NCBI RefSeq assembly: GCF_008831285.2
Contig: NC_045142.1
Location: 25,371,876 to 25,435,875 of the forward strand
Source of the DNA: Nymphaea colorata
Taxonomy: Eukaryota > Streptophyta > Magnoliopsida > Nymphaeales > Nymphaeaceae
Reading direction: 5' to 3'
Length of the DNA: 64,000 bases
A model generated the notes under the pieces. That model was given only the letters and a program-made list of their open reading frames with translations, was not told the origin of the DNA and searched no databases. Position numbers and translations under genes: made by a program. Shown piece after piece: positions 49,588 to 64,000 of the stretch; the first letter of the stretch is position 1; every line of letters begins with the position of its first letter.

Positions 49588-51942
49588 GATATATATATAT
49601 ATATATGACAATAATTAGGAATTGTCTTAGCCTATCCAGTGTTGTGGTAGATGACTTAGTTGGTGAACGTCATATCAGTGTTAGATGTATAGAATTTTTC
49701 TAATAACAACCAGCGGGTTTCCTAGAAAGTGCAAGTTTCACAAATCACATGCCTTCGTACTATTTTGGCTCAAAATGAAGAAAAAAAAAGGTTCTACAGA
49801 AGGTACCAATTATAAATACTAGTTTGTTGGCCCACGTTAATTTGATTCAATTCTTTGTTAAATTTTTACTATAATGGTTTTGCATATCAAAATTATTGAT
49901 AGAATATGCTAATCTATTTATTGTCCAAGTAAAAGATATTCAATAAGAGAAAGGACGTGTAAAGTTGATTTTGACAGTTACAATACTTGCTATTTCTTTA
50001 TCGTTTAGTCATTCATTTGTTTGTTTCGAGAGGCATTATTCTTCGCCTACGAAATGAAAGGGATCCTCTAATTTGTTTCCATCAGTTACTGTTTCTCATA
50101 ACTTGACGACATCAATCAAGTTTCATGTGGATGACACCATCCCTCGTAACATTAGTTGATTAGGATTTATGAAAACATCCAACTAAGGAAGTCTTTATTT
50201 TCCTCTCGATATTTTCTTTCAGCATAGAATATTATTGGTTCCGCCCGCCTTTAATACATTTATAGCTTTAATTCCTTATTTTGTTTGTAAAAAATAGCTA
50301 TCCGTTTTGTTTTACAAATAGGGTGTTTAATTTTTTTCTTTGACTACAAGAACCCACCCCGTTTGCCTTTGTTGCTTCTGAGATGAGATGCCATCATTTC
50401 TCTCTCGTCAAAAGAAGCCATATATTTCTTCTTTTAATGTTTACTTTGGAGAAACTGTCTTGTTTTCTGTCTTCTGCATAAAACCCTTAAGACTGTATCC
50501 TTATACATCCAAATTTCTGGCATGCTTCGGAGTCGGATCACACCTTTTCCTCGGATCAAATATTTTTTTCCTCTTCATTCTTCTTAATTACCATGGCGAG
50601 TTGCTAATAGTGGTTAATCTCTGCAAATGATGGATTTGTCAACCCCAATAAAGAAGAATGGAAGGCAAGATTTGATTGTGAACAAAAAAAAAAAAACTAA
50701 AATTAGGTCGTTGTCAACTAATTTTTAACCTTTCTTAGTGAACAAGCCACTGGAAGACTTGCTCGATCTAAAACTTTTTTATTTATCTTAGAAGTACAAA
50801 TGTCAAAATGTGAATGTCAGGCGCCGCCACCCCAGGAGGTGCAGTGCAACTAGATAGTAAGGTGGTCCGGGGGTCTGTATTATGAATATGTGGTCGCTGT
50901 TATGATTCAGTGTGCTACTTTCCTGAACTATAACAGGTCTTGAATAACCTAACCCTTGATTAGTATTATGTCAAAATGTTCATAAATAACAATAATTTTC
51001 ATTTAAAATTCGATCTTATCTATGTTGAGTTAAGGTCTGAATAGAATGAACTGTTGTCGATGCTCAGCCGCGCTGAAGTCAGGCTTTGCGCAGCCTAATA
51101 GTGTCTAGATCAACTGGTCAATTGCTTACGAGGATGATGTGGAACAAATTCAAAAAGAAAAGTATTTGCAAGTAGACTTTTCACTTTTTTCCTTCGAAAC
51201 ATTCCACAAGATGCTTCAAATCAAACTTGTGGATCTAAACCTTACGTGAAAACAGACATGTATAATGCCATAGTTGACTTAGCCTCGAAGGGTGTAGCGC
51301 ATTGAGCGGCAAGATGGTCCACTTTAAGGGTATCTGTGTTACATAACTTGTGGTTGCAGTTGTGACCTAGTGCCTACTCTTCTAGACCGTAAAAGGTACC
51401 GAAGCGTACTATGTGAACTTTAAAGACAAGAGACATAAAGACACTATGGTCTCTCTTCGGAGCAATGACAAAAACCATTCAACTGAGAAAAAAAAATGTT
51501 GAAATTCCATTATTTTCTCCCCAACTTAAAGTTGAGTGCGCTAAGCAAGATATGTCAACTGAAAACTTGGTCCGCATCATCTAGTAGAGTTTTGGAGGTG
51601 ATTCCCGGCCTGGATGAATCTGCCAGAATACACCTTCATATATTTCCTTATTTTATTATGATTTATTATGCATAAATAAATAAATAAATGCACCACTCCT
51701 TTTTTTCCTTCATAGTGTCAAAATGTTGCGTGGCATATTTCTGACCGTGAAAGCACTTGCATGTAGTTTAGGGCTGCATTGTTGTCTGGTGGTGAAAAGC
51801 ACTGCATAAATGATTGGTGTATTTCGTTTGAAAAATAATGTAGGGTTTAAGGCTGCAGGTGGTGAAACAAAATACCTCAACACCATGCTCTTCCCTCATT
51901 TTGCCATCCATTGCATCTTAAGTAAAAAATAAAGAAGAAAGT

Positions 51943-51975
<33 letters not shown>

Positions 51976-52634
51976 CCCCTCCCCCCAAAACAATTTCCAA
52001 TTAAGAAACCGAAGCCAATATATACAAGCAACTATGTCATATTCAAGGTTTCTCAGGCAGCTAATTTGTTTTGCAAGTGTTCGGTTGATTGAATGAGATT
52101 TATCAGCATAGTATGATTGTGTATCGGCTCATAAATTCCTTGATTTTACATAGTGGTGGTACCTTCGATAATTTCTCATTCATATATATTAATATCGTAC
52201 AAATCTTAAATAGTTTGAATTAGTGCCCTCAGCTTAGCGCCACTGCGTCGGCCCATATCGACCGATACGCATCGTATTAGACGTTCGGTCTCTTAGACGT
52301 GTGAAGGTGCCCATATATTAATAACAATAATGCCTTGATTTTCGGACTTGTTTTTAAAAGGCCGATACACACCCATGTGACTCGGGATTTCGTGCACCGA
52401 TTTTTGTCGGTTTCCAGTCGGTATTCATGACGTTTAACTTCTGCTGGTTGTACTTGTACACCTTGGATAGTGAACCGTACCCCTGATGCAAGAGTAATTA
52501 GCCAATTAAGTTTGCATTAAAATACATCAATTATTAGCTGGGGAGCCTAAACAAATCGAGTTGAGCGGGCAAGTAAATCATTTCCATAAGTTCGAGAGTT
52601 TGATAAAGCGAGCCAAGTCAAACTGGAAGTCTAA
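49588..52634. other. Gene-free region with two related 130-bp repeats
   Basis: Segments at about 50838-50950 and 51290-51405 share GGTGYAGYGCA, GRTGGTCC, GTGGT-GC-GTTRTGA and TAAAAGGT-like words at matching spacing. They could be short retroelements of SINE type, but no clear box B or tail is present. A (TC)n tract is at 51940-51974. No protein-coding gene is supported. Confidence 0.4.
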
Positions 52635-53131
52635 TCATTAGTTTGATTCTGGTACTGGTAGTGCAAATCATCTAGACTGCAAAGGTAGATGCACAACTCT
52701 ATAGTTGATAGTGGATCATTTCGTACCCAAGTCTTAAAGCATGGGGTCTGGTCAGATTGACAAGTTGGTGAATGTCTGGTCATTAGTTTGATTCTGGATA
52801 GCGCAACACTCTAGTTGATAAGTGGACCACTTTTTACTCAAGTTCCAAAGTAAGAGGTATAGTCTAGCGGGTCAGGTTGGCGGGCTGATGAAAGTCTGTC
52901 TAGTCATTAGTTTGATTTTGGATAGCAAAAATCATCTAGACCCACCAAAAGGTGGATGCGCAATATTCTAGTTGATAGGTGGACCATTTCGTACTCAATT
53001 CTTAAAGCGGGGGTATAGCATAGCTGGTCACAGGCAGGTGAAAGTTTAGTTTGATTTTGGGTAGTGCAAATCATCTAAACTGCAAAAGGTGTTGTTGATA
53101 AGTGGACTACTTCTTACCCAAGTCTCAAAGC
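52635..53131. repeat. Degenerate tandem array, four units of 124-145 bp
   Basis: Units begin with TCATTAGTTTGATTCTGG near 52635, 52780, 52904 and 53044 (the last lacking its first bases). Each carries GCAAATCATCTAGAC, TAGTTGATAAGTGGACCA, TACCCAAGTCTTAAAGC and GGTCAGGTTGGC variants in the same order. Copies have diverged and contain small deletions. Non-coding. Confidence 0.85.
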
Positions 53132-55635
53132 ATACCTAAACCCTAAGGTAAGGGGAAGAGGAAGGGGTTCTCGATCTCTTTCGGATATCTCTCCTTTTAG
53201 TGACAAATGAAGATAAAAAATTTGGAGATTGAGGTTTGTTTATCCATATGAGATTTTGTTAGTACCCTTCTTTGAGGATTGAATCATTTCCTTGTATATG
53301 AGAGAAACTTCCACATTAATTCAAAGTGGTTGAATCAAATGTTGATGTTTTGCAATTTTGGGCTGTATCATGTAAGTGAACCTAGATCCATTTGTTGGTA
53401 TGGTTTGTTTGGTTGTCTGACATCAGGTGACAAACCATTATTGGAGTTATAGCACAAATCTTTAAGATTGAAGGACTATTTACCTGTATCTTTAAGCACA
53501 TCCGACTAAGTTGTTAATTGATAATTAGTCAACCGATTCCAAATGTATATTCCGAGACCTACCCTTTGTTTCGTATTTTAAAATAGCTGTTGTTTTCTGA
53601 AGAAAAGTTAGCATTTGGATCCAACTTTTAGCTTATTCTGTCAAATAAAGCCCTCAACTTGGCTCTTTTTAGGTTAACTTTAAGTTCAGTATGTGATGCA
53701 ATCGTTTAAAGATAATAAAACATGCAAACCAAAATTTTACAATGTAAATATGATACATCCTATTGTTCTTTCAACTACAAAACTGCTCACATGGAGGATT
53801 TGCTGAAATATTGGGGTTGGAAATATCTTTCAGACGTGAACGACTGTTTTCTGAATATTATGACAAGAGGCAGGAGTCAACATGAAAAATTCACCTTGAT
53901 ATGACACCCCACAAGCGTCTTTCACCTTGCAAAATTATCTCCAAGATATTATTAAAAAATGAAAGTTCATTTCAAATGGGTGCTCGAGGATCCAATTGTA
54001 AGTAATCGACTTTTTTATTTATAAACTAGAAAATAGAGAAGTATCCACCTAGTCAATGGTTGAGTTTCTCAAAATCTTCCCCAAATATCACCTCCTGCTT
54101 TCCTCACAAAAGATTACATGATCAATTATTGAGGAGTTAAAGAAGAATTAGTGAAAAGTTAAATTGCAATTTTATATTCTCTAGCTTCCAGTTTTTTCTT
54201 TTTTGTTTCATTAAAATTAAATAAACTGAATGTGCCATAATGTCGAACCATAATCATAAATGACGGCCCATAGACCCATAAATAAATTCAGCAAAAGGCT
54301 AAAGGGCTCGTTGTTAACCATATTCCAGCAAAATCTTCATATTGGAATGATTTTTTCTTCAGTGATCCAGAGAATGTTCGCTAGCTATGTAGCCTAGCAC
54401 ACCATTAAGTTGCTGCCAGTACACAAACCGACGAGTACCAAACATCATGTCAAGATTAGAATATTGGAAGATGACAAAGAAAAGAGCTGCCATATGCAAA
54501 CAATTTTTTGTTCATGTTTATAAAATTAAGACAAAGAGAAAAAATTACCAATCATGGTTCAATACATTATCATTGACTGCAGAATTAGCTTCCTGCTTTT
54601 CCAGCAAAATCAATCAGCCATAAGATGCTGAATTATTTAAAATACTGAACTATTGAAAATTATTAATATACACTCAACTAGGAAGGATATGTTGAAAGTT
54701 GAAACATCTTTAGGAGATTTTCCCTCCTTTAGAATAAGCAGGTTTTATACATGCCTCGCTAGAAAAGGTGCTTCATTATATAACATGCTTCAGCATCACC
54801 TTGCCGTCTCCAGGTAAAGCATGGCATCCAGAATTTTCCTTCTAAGGAATCTAACTTGCAGAAAGAGAGTGGCGGAAGTTCCACTGTCAGATGTAATACA
54901 CAAAACACAAGTAAACCAAGAAGCCATAATCAAGGAAACAAACTTTAGAACACTATATCAAGCACTTGGTTCCAGCACTAACAATGAAGAAACCAACTTC
55001 AGTTATTAGCTGACAAACTTGAGCAACTCACAACAGATGACAAGTTGTCTCTAGAACCCAAAGGTTCAAGTGAGCAAGATGAATCAAGAACAGCAAACAG
55101 CAATTTGGAAAAAGAAATAACTGGTGTTTCCCCATTTTCATAGGGAAACTGCCTCGGGACACGAGACTCAGTCACTTGTTTGGCATATAACCTCATTCCC
55201 TGTCCCTGATGCCTGCAACGGGCCATTTGAGAACTCATGGAACAGCAGAACAGGAAATCTGCCATTCCACGGAAAGTGATTTTGGTGTTTAAAAGAGAGA
55301 TCTCAGAAGATCAAAGAATGAATGCTCCTGTATACAGAAATCTAGGAATCTCTAGTCGACCATAACAAACATTGCCTGAAGATTAAACAGCAACTGCCTG
55401 CTAAGCAGCCTCAGCCGGCACTTTGATGCTACAACCCCTCAGGGCACTGTTGTTTGAGTTACAAATATTTAATTGGGATCTAATTGTGAATAACTCAAAG
55501 CTGCATGCATATAAACATAAAATACTGCCATGCCTGAATACTACTACTCGATGCCTAAAAAGACTTCCCATTGGAATAACAAGTTGCAAAACATAGATAA
55601 AAAAATCAAAAACAAGCAAATGGAGTGAAAGATAC
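53132..55635. other. Gene-free region downstream of the cullin pseudogene
   Basis: No recognisable gene, clear repeat or transposon end was found. The later cullin exons expected below 55636 if the pseudogene were complete could not be located here. Confidence 0.4.
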
Positions 55636-58474
55636 ATCCAGTAGCTTCTGGACACTGCTTCCTCAAAGATCATATTTGGCTCTCGTTTCCTGTTTCAAGC
55701 AGTCTTCAGCCTGCAAACATAATTGACAGCTGCTTCTTAAACTAACAATATGCATATGGGGACATGCAATCACTGGGTGAAACTTCAAGAATGTAACTTT
55801 CATAATGTAATCTGAATGAGAATACTCCAAGGTCCAATTGGAAGCCTTCCTGGAACAGTAAGCAACAGCCTTGCTAATCACTGCATCTTCAAAGCCGGCC
55901 ATATATGAATCACTGCCCATCCCAAGTTCCTCAAAAATATTCACAAATTTTTTTAACAAAACCCTGTCAATCTGGTCTCCTTCAGGCTCTTTTTCTATCT
56001 GGAAAAATAGCACAAGACGACAGAGCTTCCATTAACACAGACAATTGTTATACAGATACAGAGATACTCTCATAAGCTGAATATTATTTTGACATACCAA
56101 AGCAATTACAGAATCTCCAACATGCATGTCCCTGTATACCAGACATTCACAAAAGCCATAACCTACGGTCATGGAAATACTCTACATGAATAATAAAGCT
56201 ATTTGAGAGAATGTTAGAAGGTGTCACTTTGCTGGAAAATTTATTATTAAGATCTTCCTGAGATATTAAGCAGACTATAAGGTGCATTATTGATTTAAAT
56301 GAAACTTCAAAGTTTCAAAACATCAAACCATAAAATCATTTCACATAAAGAGAGCAGTTAGAAAGAAGAAAAGTAGTATGTAGTATCTGCACTCTGGCAA
56401 AGAGTACGATTAAAAATTAAATGTCAGACTTCTGAAGGGGCTTAAGCATAGTCTAGGTCGATCAGGTGGATTCAAAAGAAGCAAATCAGCGAGATCATCA
56501 GGTAGTGCTGTTGCAAAAATTGCACTGTGCATGCTTGAGGAAATAAAGGCAATAATCCGTACTAAAAGCAGGAGGGAAAACAACGATTTCAACAATGAGA
56601 AATAAATGCAGAGCAGAAAAAAGAAAATTACATTTGTACAGCCCCCCATAAGGGCCCACTCGAGCAGGTATAAAAGGACCAAAACCCCATTAAACAGGTG
56701 AAGCAGCAGTTGGGTGCCATAACATCGTAACCTAAAACTTCCAACCGACTTGCAATTCAAACAAAATAAGAGATCGCATGTTTGAGTGCAGACATAAATA
56801 GAGCATGTTACCAGATCATGGAAGCTTGTGAGGCCAACTTTATTGAGTGGTGGAAGTGATCTTCTAGGAATGAAGTAGCGATCAAGATAATGAAATAATC
56901 GAGAAAGCCAATAGACCATGAGCTTGTGATTTGACCACCTTTTTACAAGCTCCGTCAGCATCAACTCACCATGCTTCTCTTTCAGAGATGGTATCACCTT
57001 GTCATATAAGGATGGAAACCACGTGAATAAGAAAACTCAACAAGCTCGCAACGCGAGGATCTAAATTAACACCTTGGAAACAACCAATTTAACATAAAAG
57101 TTACAGAACATTTTTTTTTTCCTAAAACTATCTGGCGTAAATCAGGAATCATAAAGAGAAACTAGTTGTTTCTAAGAGGTGAGATGGCATAGTAAAGTAG
57201 CGTAACCTCTGAATATTATATATTCACAGATAAAGTATAAACTGTGTGGTAAGTCAACGGGTAGGACAAAATATTTCTAGTCTTCTTTCCTGCAACCACC
57301 AAGTCCTTAATCCAGCCAAGCATGAATCAACATGCAAATAACGTCTTGCTTTTTCGTTTGAAGCGTATTTTCTGTATTCGCTAAACTGAATCTGCGCACC
57401 AACGGAAGTTGAAAAATAGGAAAGTGACCGCAGAAAAAGAATTTCACGATTCTCACAGGTGCGAGTGGTAGTTCGTAAAGGATGAAGTGGCATAATTTGA
57501 GGCATGGTGAAGAAACCAAACTGCAGGTTTGGTTCTGTCTTTTGATTATTTGAATTTTATTTCTCTGAAAGAAATGCAAACTTTGACATGATTGATGTCA
57601 GTTCGAGTAACTGACCACGAATTGCTTTGAAAAACTACACGGATTCTAAGTTGTACGTTTTGCTTTAAGAAAAACTGTCCAAAAGTTCAAAGCCGTTACA
57701 AGTTTGGCATTAGAATGAAGTTCAGTGCTTAATTCTACAATCCGACATCAGAGAATGCAAGATGATTTTCGGTGATAGACTTAACAAACCACTTGTACGC
57801 AAGGACTTCAAACAGTCTCCAATATATTTTTCGGAGAATTCTTCAGGAACTTGTAGACTCATTTCACAACATAGGGCCCTCGGTTTGTAGTCTTTTTTGG
57901 TGAGAACCGACGCACGCTATACAGGCGGTTTGGATCCGGCACACTGGCTGGTCAATTTTCACCGAGTTGTTCAGCATCAATATAAAATAAGATAAATATG
58001 AGCCACCAAACACAACCACATAACAAGAAAGGCCCCCTTTCAAACGAAACAATGAGGTAATGAGCCACTAATAAAATAAAAACAGCAAATTGTCAGTGAA
58101 GGATATTCAATATGGTACCTTTGAGGTAATGTACTCTTCATAAACTTCCTTATATCTGTCATAAAGCTGTTGAGAATAGTCGTGAGGAGGTTCCTGAGTT
58201 CACATACGATAGATTGTACCACAGACAAGACAAGCAAAGATTTCAACGAGGTTTCCAATATAGAGAAACCAATGCCTCCTCCCTTGCATGAGACGAGCAA
58301 ATTCCGAACCAAAGCACGGGGAAAATGTCCCTACTCATAGAGCGCCATGTACTCTTCTGAAGAGAAGGTCGTGTCTGAAAGTCCCTCCAGAATGTTCTCC
58401 AATTTTATGATACCCTTTTGCACAAATTCCCATCCCTGCTCCAAATCGATGATTTTGCTCTCGTTCGTGACCAT
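55636..58474 (-). pseudogene. Truncated CUL1-like pseudogene (N-terminal cullin region)
   Basis: Six exon-like blocks match the N-terminal repeat region of plant cullin 1 in the right order: 58335-58474, about 58119-58213, 56812-56997, 56098-56139, 55798-55998 and 55636-55710. Landmarks are [83 protein letters not shown] and SRKASNW. Lesions: TGA at 58202-58200 where CUL1 has cysteine (TIYNMCTQ); the AG before that exon is GG; the AG before the 56098-56139 block is TG; and a second in-frame TGA lies at 55665-55663. Nothing after the AEDCLKQE exon was found, so the cullin-repeat end and the whole C-terminal domain are missing. Retained introns mean it arose by DNA duplication, not retroposition. 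It lies about 1.9 kb downstream of CUL1 on the same strand. Confidence 0.85.
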
Positions 58475-60401
58475 GAATCCGCGTCCGATTTCAGTGCCCC
58501 TAGTCCGATTACAACCATTAAGTCAATAGAAAAACGAAACAGTTACATAATCGACGAACCGAGATACATGCATTTGATTAACGAATTAATTGAATGAATT
58601 GAGCTTTCGAGAAGCAAGTTTAAGAAAGCAAAATCAAAAGATCTGTGGCCTCCACCCAACGAAGTAGCGATTTTCTCGACATTGTAAAAAATCAAAGGTC
58701 AACGTGAAAGAGGATAACCCACTAGAATTCGAATGAAATAAGAGGAATCAGAAAAAGATAGGGGGAACCCAAAACCTTAAATCCGATGAAGAGCTCGACG
58801 CATGAACTTGGGCCAGTATTACCAACCACACCACCCATTGACATCTTAAAGCAAACTCAGCCATTAATCTCGCTCTCTCTCGTCAATTCTTGAGTTGTGC
58901 TGCTTGCTGCATGGTGGAACAAAAGAATTTTCCAACGGACGTGGCACAAAAGAAGGGTCTTCAATTTAAGAATTTTCATTTGCTCCCACTTTTTCATGGC
59001 AGAACAGAGTCTCAGGTATCTGATTTTACACATCCGCTAATGTCGCAATAATAATTTTAATTAAAAATATCAAGTAAGCTAAGCTGCTTAAGATGCTGCA
59101 GCCTTTTCTTTTCTAGAATTTTTAGAAGAAACGAGCTCAATTTTGAAGTTATTTCATTCAACCACGTGCAGTTTATGTATTTTGACCATTACTGAAAGAA
59201 ATTAAAATGAAGTGTATTTTCATTATATCATTCAAATTTAAACATGTTTTTGTGAAGCTCTCAATTTTTTTCCAACTTAAAAATATGAAACTGGAAAGCA
59301 ACAATTCTGGTATGACTGTAAAAATTACACATAGTAGACATACTGCCCTAAAAGAGCATGCCAAAGGACGCAGTGTTGGATCTTGTTATAGGAAATGAGT
59401 AGGGTTGTAAACTGTTTGAACCCAGTTTAGATCCACCGCTTACCAGATCCGACCTAATTGGGTTTGCGGTCGGGCTCTTGTTTGGCCTCGAAATTCTTAG
59501 ATGCGGCTTTTACATGTAATCGGCGTCAGATCCATGTTGAATCTCAGGAATCGACTTAAAATTCTGTTACCTAAACAGAAATCAAGTTTCACTCTGACCA
59601 ACTAAAACAGGTTCATTCTTCGCTTGGCCGGATAACATGACTTATAAACCATCCAACCATAACATTACTCGTTACGTAAGAAGAATAATTTTTCAGGCGG
59701 GCATACTTTTCAAGCTGTTCATGCAAAAACAAGCCTTCCAAAGTCTCTTCTAAAGCGATATATCAAAATGCTCTTGAACACCGGAATTTAGGTTACTTCA
59801 AACGCCACCATCTTTGTGCAAACCGCTAGCTGATTAAGTAGGTCCCTCCTAATTTACTCCAATTATGGCTTTATGAGAATACATTTTATTAGATCTCACC
59901 CACTCAGGCAAGGACACAGTACAAGTTAAGGCAAAGGAGTGAGAGAAGACACAGGATCCTTTACCTCCGTAGAATGTAGAGAAAAAAATTAGAACATCCA
60001 CATGGTAAGACAGCCGGATAAAAGCATGCAAGCTACAAGGATAATAACCAACTATATGATGAAATAATACAGGCGTTTTTTTTTTTTTTTTTAATTTTAT
60101 CTGGTGGAGGACAACATGGAAAGCAAGGACAAAGAGAATCTGGCAAAACAAATGACGATGTGGCCGGCTGCAAAAACTTTCTCATTAACACTTTACACCA
60201 TCGGCATGGTCGGTACTGACAGGATTTTCTTCACTCCAGCAGCTTGAACATGCCGTTTACAGAGAAGGATTATGATGAGGACTAAGGCTGCTTTCATCTC
60301 GAGTAGCCATCGTCTTCCCACAGATTCCCAACTTTTCCAGTAACTACCTCCGAGAGGAAACCAGAGTTAGCTCCCTTTCATGAACAAATCAGTGTACTGG
60401 A
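58475..60401. other. Space between the cullin pseudogene and CUL1
   Basis: The part just below 60402 should hold the CUL1 3' untranslated region and poly-A site. A poly-T run is at 60076-60092. TAGGGTTGTAAACTGTTTG at 59400 looks like a hAT-type end, but no partner end was found. No gene is supported. Confidence 0.4.
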
Positions 60402-62579
<2,178 letters not shown>

Positions 62580-64000
62580 CTGAGAATAAAATTGTTCCAA
62601 AGTCAGAAAAGAGTCTTCTAACTAACAGAACCACACCACCTAAGACTATGTTTCATAGAATGAGTCCAGTTACACATTCAACTGAATGTTGCAAAAAAAC
62701 ATGCATACAAGACAAAATTATGAACTTCCTTATCCTTTAAGATAAAGCAAGTCCATTCAACAAACACAAGTGTCCACCCACCTCTAGCATTCTATAATAA
62801 TCAGAGGGGAAAAGTTAAAATGTAGACCAGATAACCACACACACACCGATTAAGGAACTCTAGTAAAGGACGTAAAAGCCTTTAAAAACTAAGATGAGCA
62901 ATCTGAGCACCATCTTCTAATACAGCCTATTGCATTTTTGCTTCTCACTACTTGCTGATTTTCAAAACCTGGACTCCAACAGTTTTTTTCTTTTTTTCTC
63001 CACGTCAGACTATCATGTTAGATTATTGGAGCACGTGCATCTCCATTAAATACTTGTATCTAGATGTTCATGTGACCAAGTGTTTGGTGTATGGTTGTCG
63101 ACAATCTTAGTAGCTGCAAGAAATACATGACAAGCGTTCCATTTGGATGGGGTTGAAAGCCAATGCAGTTTCTTGATAGCTGTTCCTAGTTGCTTCAGTT
63201 TAACAAAAGTGACACTTGTACAATAATTTATTATATTTATGTATTGATTGCCCTCGAGCAGAGTAATCATACACCCAGGACACTTGTCACTCAGAATACT
63301 AGCAGAAGCATGGAATCAGTGTCACAGGCCTCAAGATCAATCTCCATTAGGTTATATTTCGGGAAGCCATAAATGCCCGTTTCAACTATAAAAAAGCAAT
63401 TTCAATTCCTCAGCTAATGCAATGCCTTCTAAGTTCTACCAGTGTCGGTTGATCGTACAACAAGCTGGAGAGGGATGTAATCATTCCCCTTTTACTCATT
63501 CCCCTTTTACCCATTCACGACCACTGCATATGCCTTCTATGTTCTATTCATCAGTTACGTGGAAAAGAGGGTGCAACTTCTATATATCTATAACATACAA
63601 ACTTAACATATAAAAGTGACCCTGACCAGAAGAGTCACATGCAACCAACACTTTCATGTCCCATAGTATTCAACACTATCAGATAAATAGTCCCCATTTT
63701 CCTTCATCCAATAGTTTCCATATTGCATTTCTATTGTCTCATAACATTACAAAATCAATGAAGGATAAAAGAACCTTTGCTATGGCAAGAATGGTCCAGA
63801 TTAATTAAAGAGAGATTGTTCCTTATACAACATCCAAAAATTAGGGATTAGATGACAAACTTCCAAAGGGAGGGCTTGAAAGCAACAAAAAGGACCGGGA
63901 AGCTCAGGACACAAGAATGCAGGATGCTTATGAATTAATGATTTAGGGAAAAAGGGAAAAGATAAATGATTGATAAACAAAAAGGAGGAACTGATGTGAC
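62580..64000 (-). other. CUL1: CUL1 intron (partial), no exon seen
   Basis: The sequence upstream of the 62544-62579 exon should be a CUL1 intron. I searched by eye for the cullin exon that normally precedes AEKKDVVG and did not find it. A small direct repeat CATTCCCCTTTTAC lies at 63482-63510. No other feature. Confidence 0.6.

Noticed and set aside
54999-55265. 88-codon minus-strand open frame below the cullin pseudogene
   Set aside because: It shows no recognisable domain and does not match the cullin exons expected next.
56410-56640. Open extension beyond the third cullin pseudogene block
   Set aside because: The frame runs through the donor into intron and has no cullin similarity.
59400-59690. 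hAT end TAGGGTTGTAAACTG
   Set aside because: No partner end or 8-bp duplication was found nearby.

Overview
The window is nuclear DNA of a flowering plant. Evidence: genes split into many short exons by AT-rich GT-AG introns, plant-type orthologues, and decayed plant transposons (PIF/Harbinger, hAT, LINE) with many microsatellites. I cannot name the species. Long introns (up to 3.4 kb) and roomy spacing suggest a medium or large genome.

Layout. 1-1.6 kb: a decayed PIF/Harbinger element on the minus strand, cut by the window edge. 1.6-9 kb: gene-free, repeat-derived DNA, including a candidate hAT MITE with an imperfect 8-bp duplication and a GC-rich block. 9226-34629 (+): the complete nuclear cap-binding protein CBP80/ABH1 gene, 19 exons, 863 codons by my splice model. 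Its introns hold four copies of one non-autonomous hAT-like family, each with a perfect 8-bp target-site duplication, plus a second older family and several local tandem duplications. 37184-44482 (-): a complete HAK5-type KUP/HAK/KT potassium transporter, 8 exons, 783 codons, with a 69-bp minisatellite in intron 1. 44.5-55.6 kb: gene-poor DNA with a LINE remnant, a MITE-like inverted repeat, a (TC)n(TA)n(GA)n palindrome and a degenerate tandem array. 55636-58474 (-): a truncated CUL1-like pseudogene that keeps the cullin exon order but has two in-frame stops and two lost splice acceptors. 60402-62579 (-): the C-terminal half of an apparently intact CUL1 gene, ten exons visible, whose 5' part lies beyond base 64000.

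The three functional genes act in unrelated processes: nuclear mRNA cap binding, potassium uptake, and the scaffold of SCF ubiquitin ligases. Nothing suggests a joint pathway. I found no new multi-gene system. The most unusual content is the repeated colonisation of one gene's introns by the same hAT family and the cullin pseudogene lying downstream of a real CUL1. All exon models were built by eye from reading frame, splice sites and remembered family sequences, not from alignment software or transcripts.
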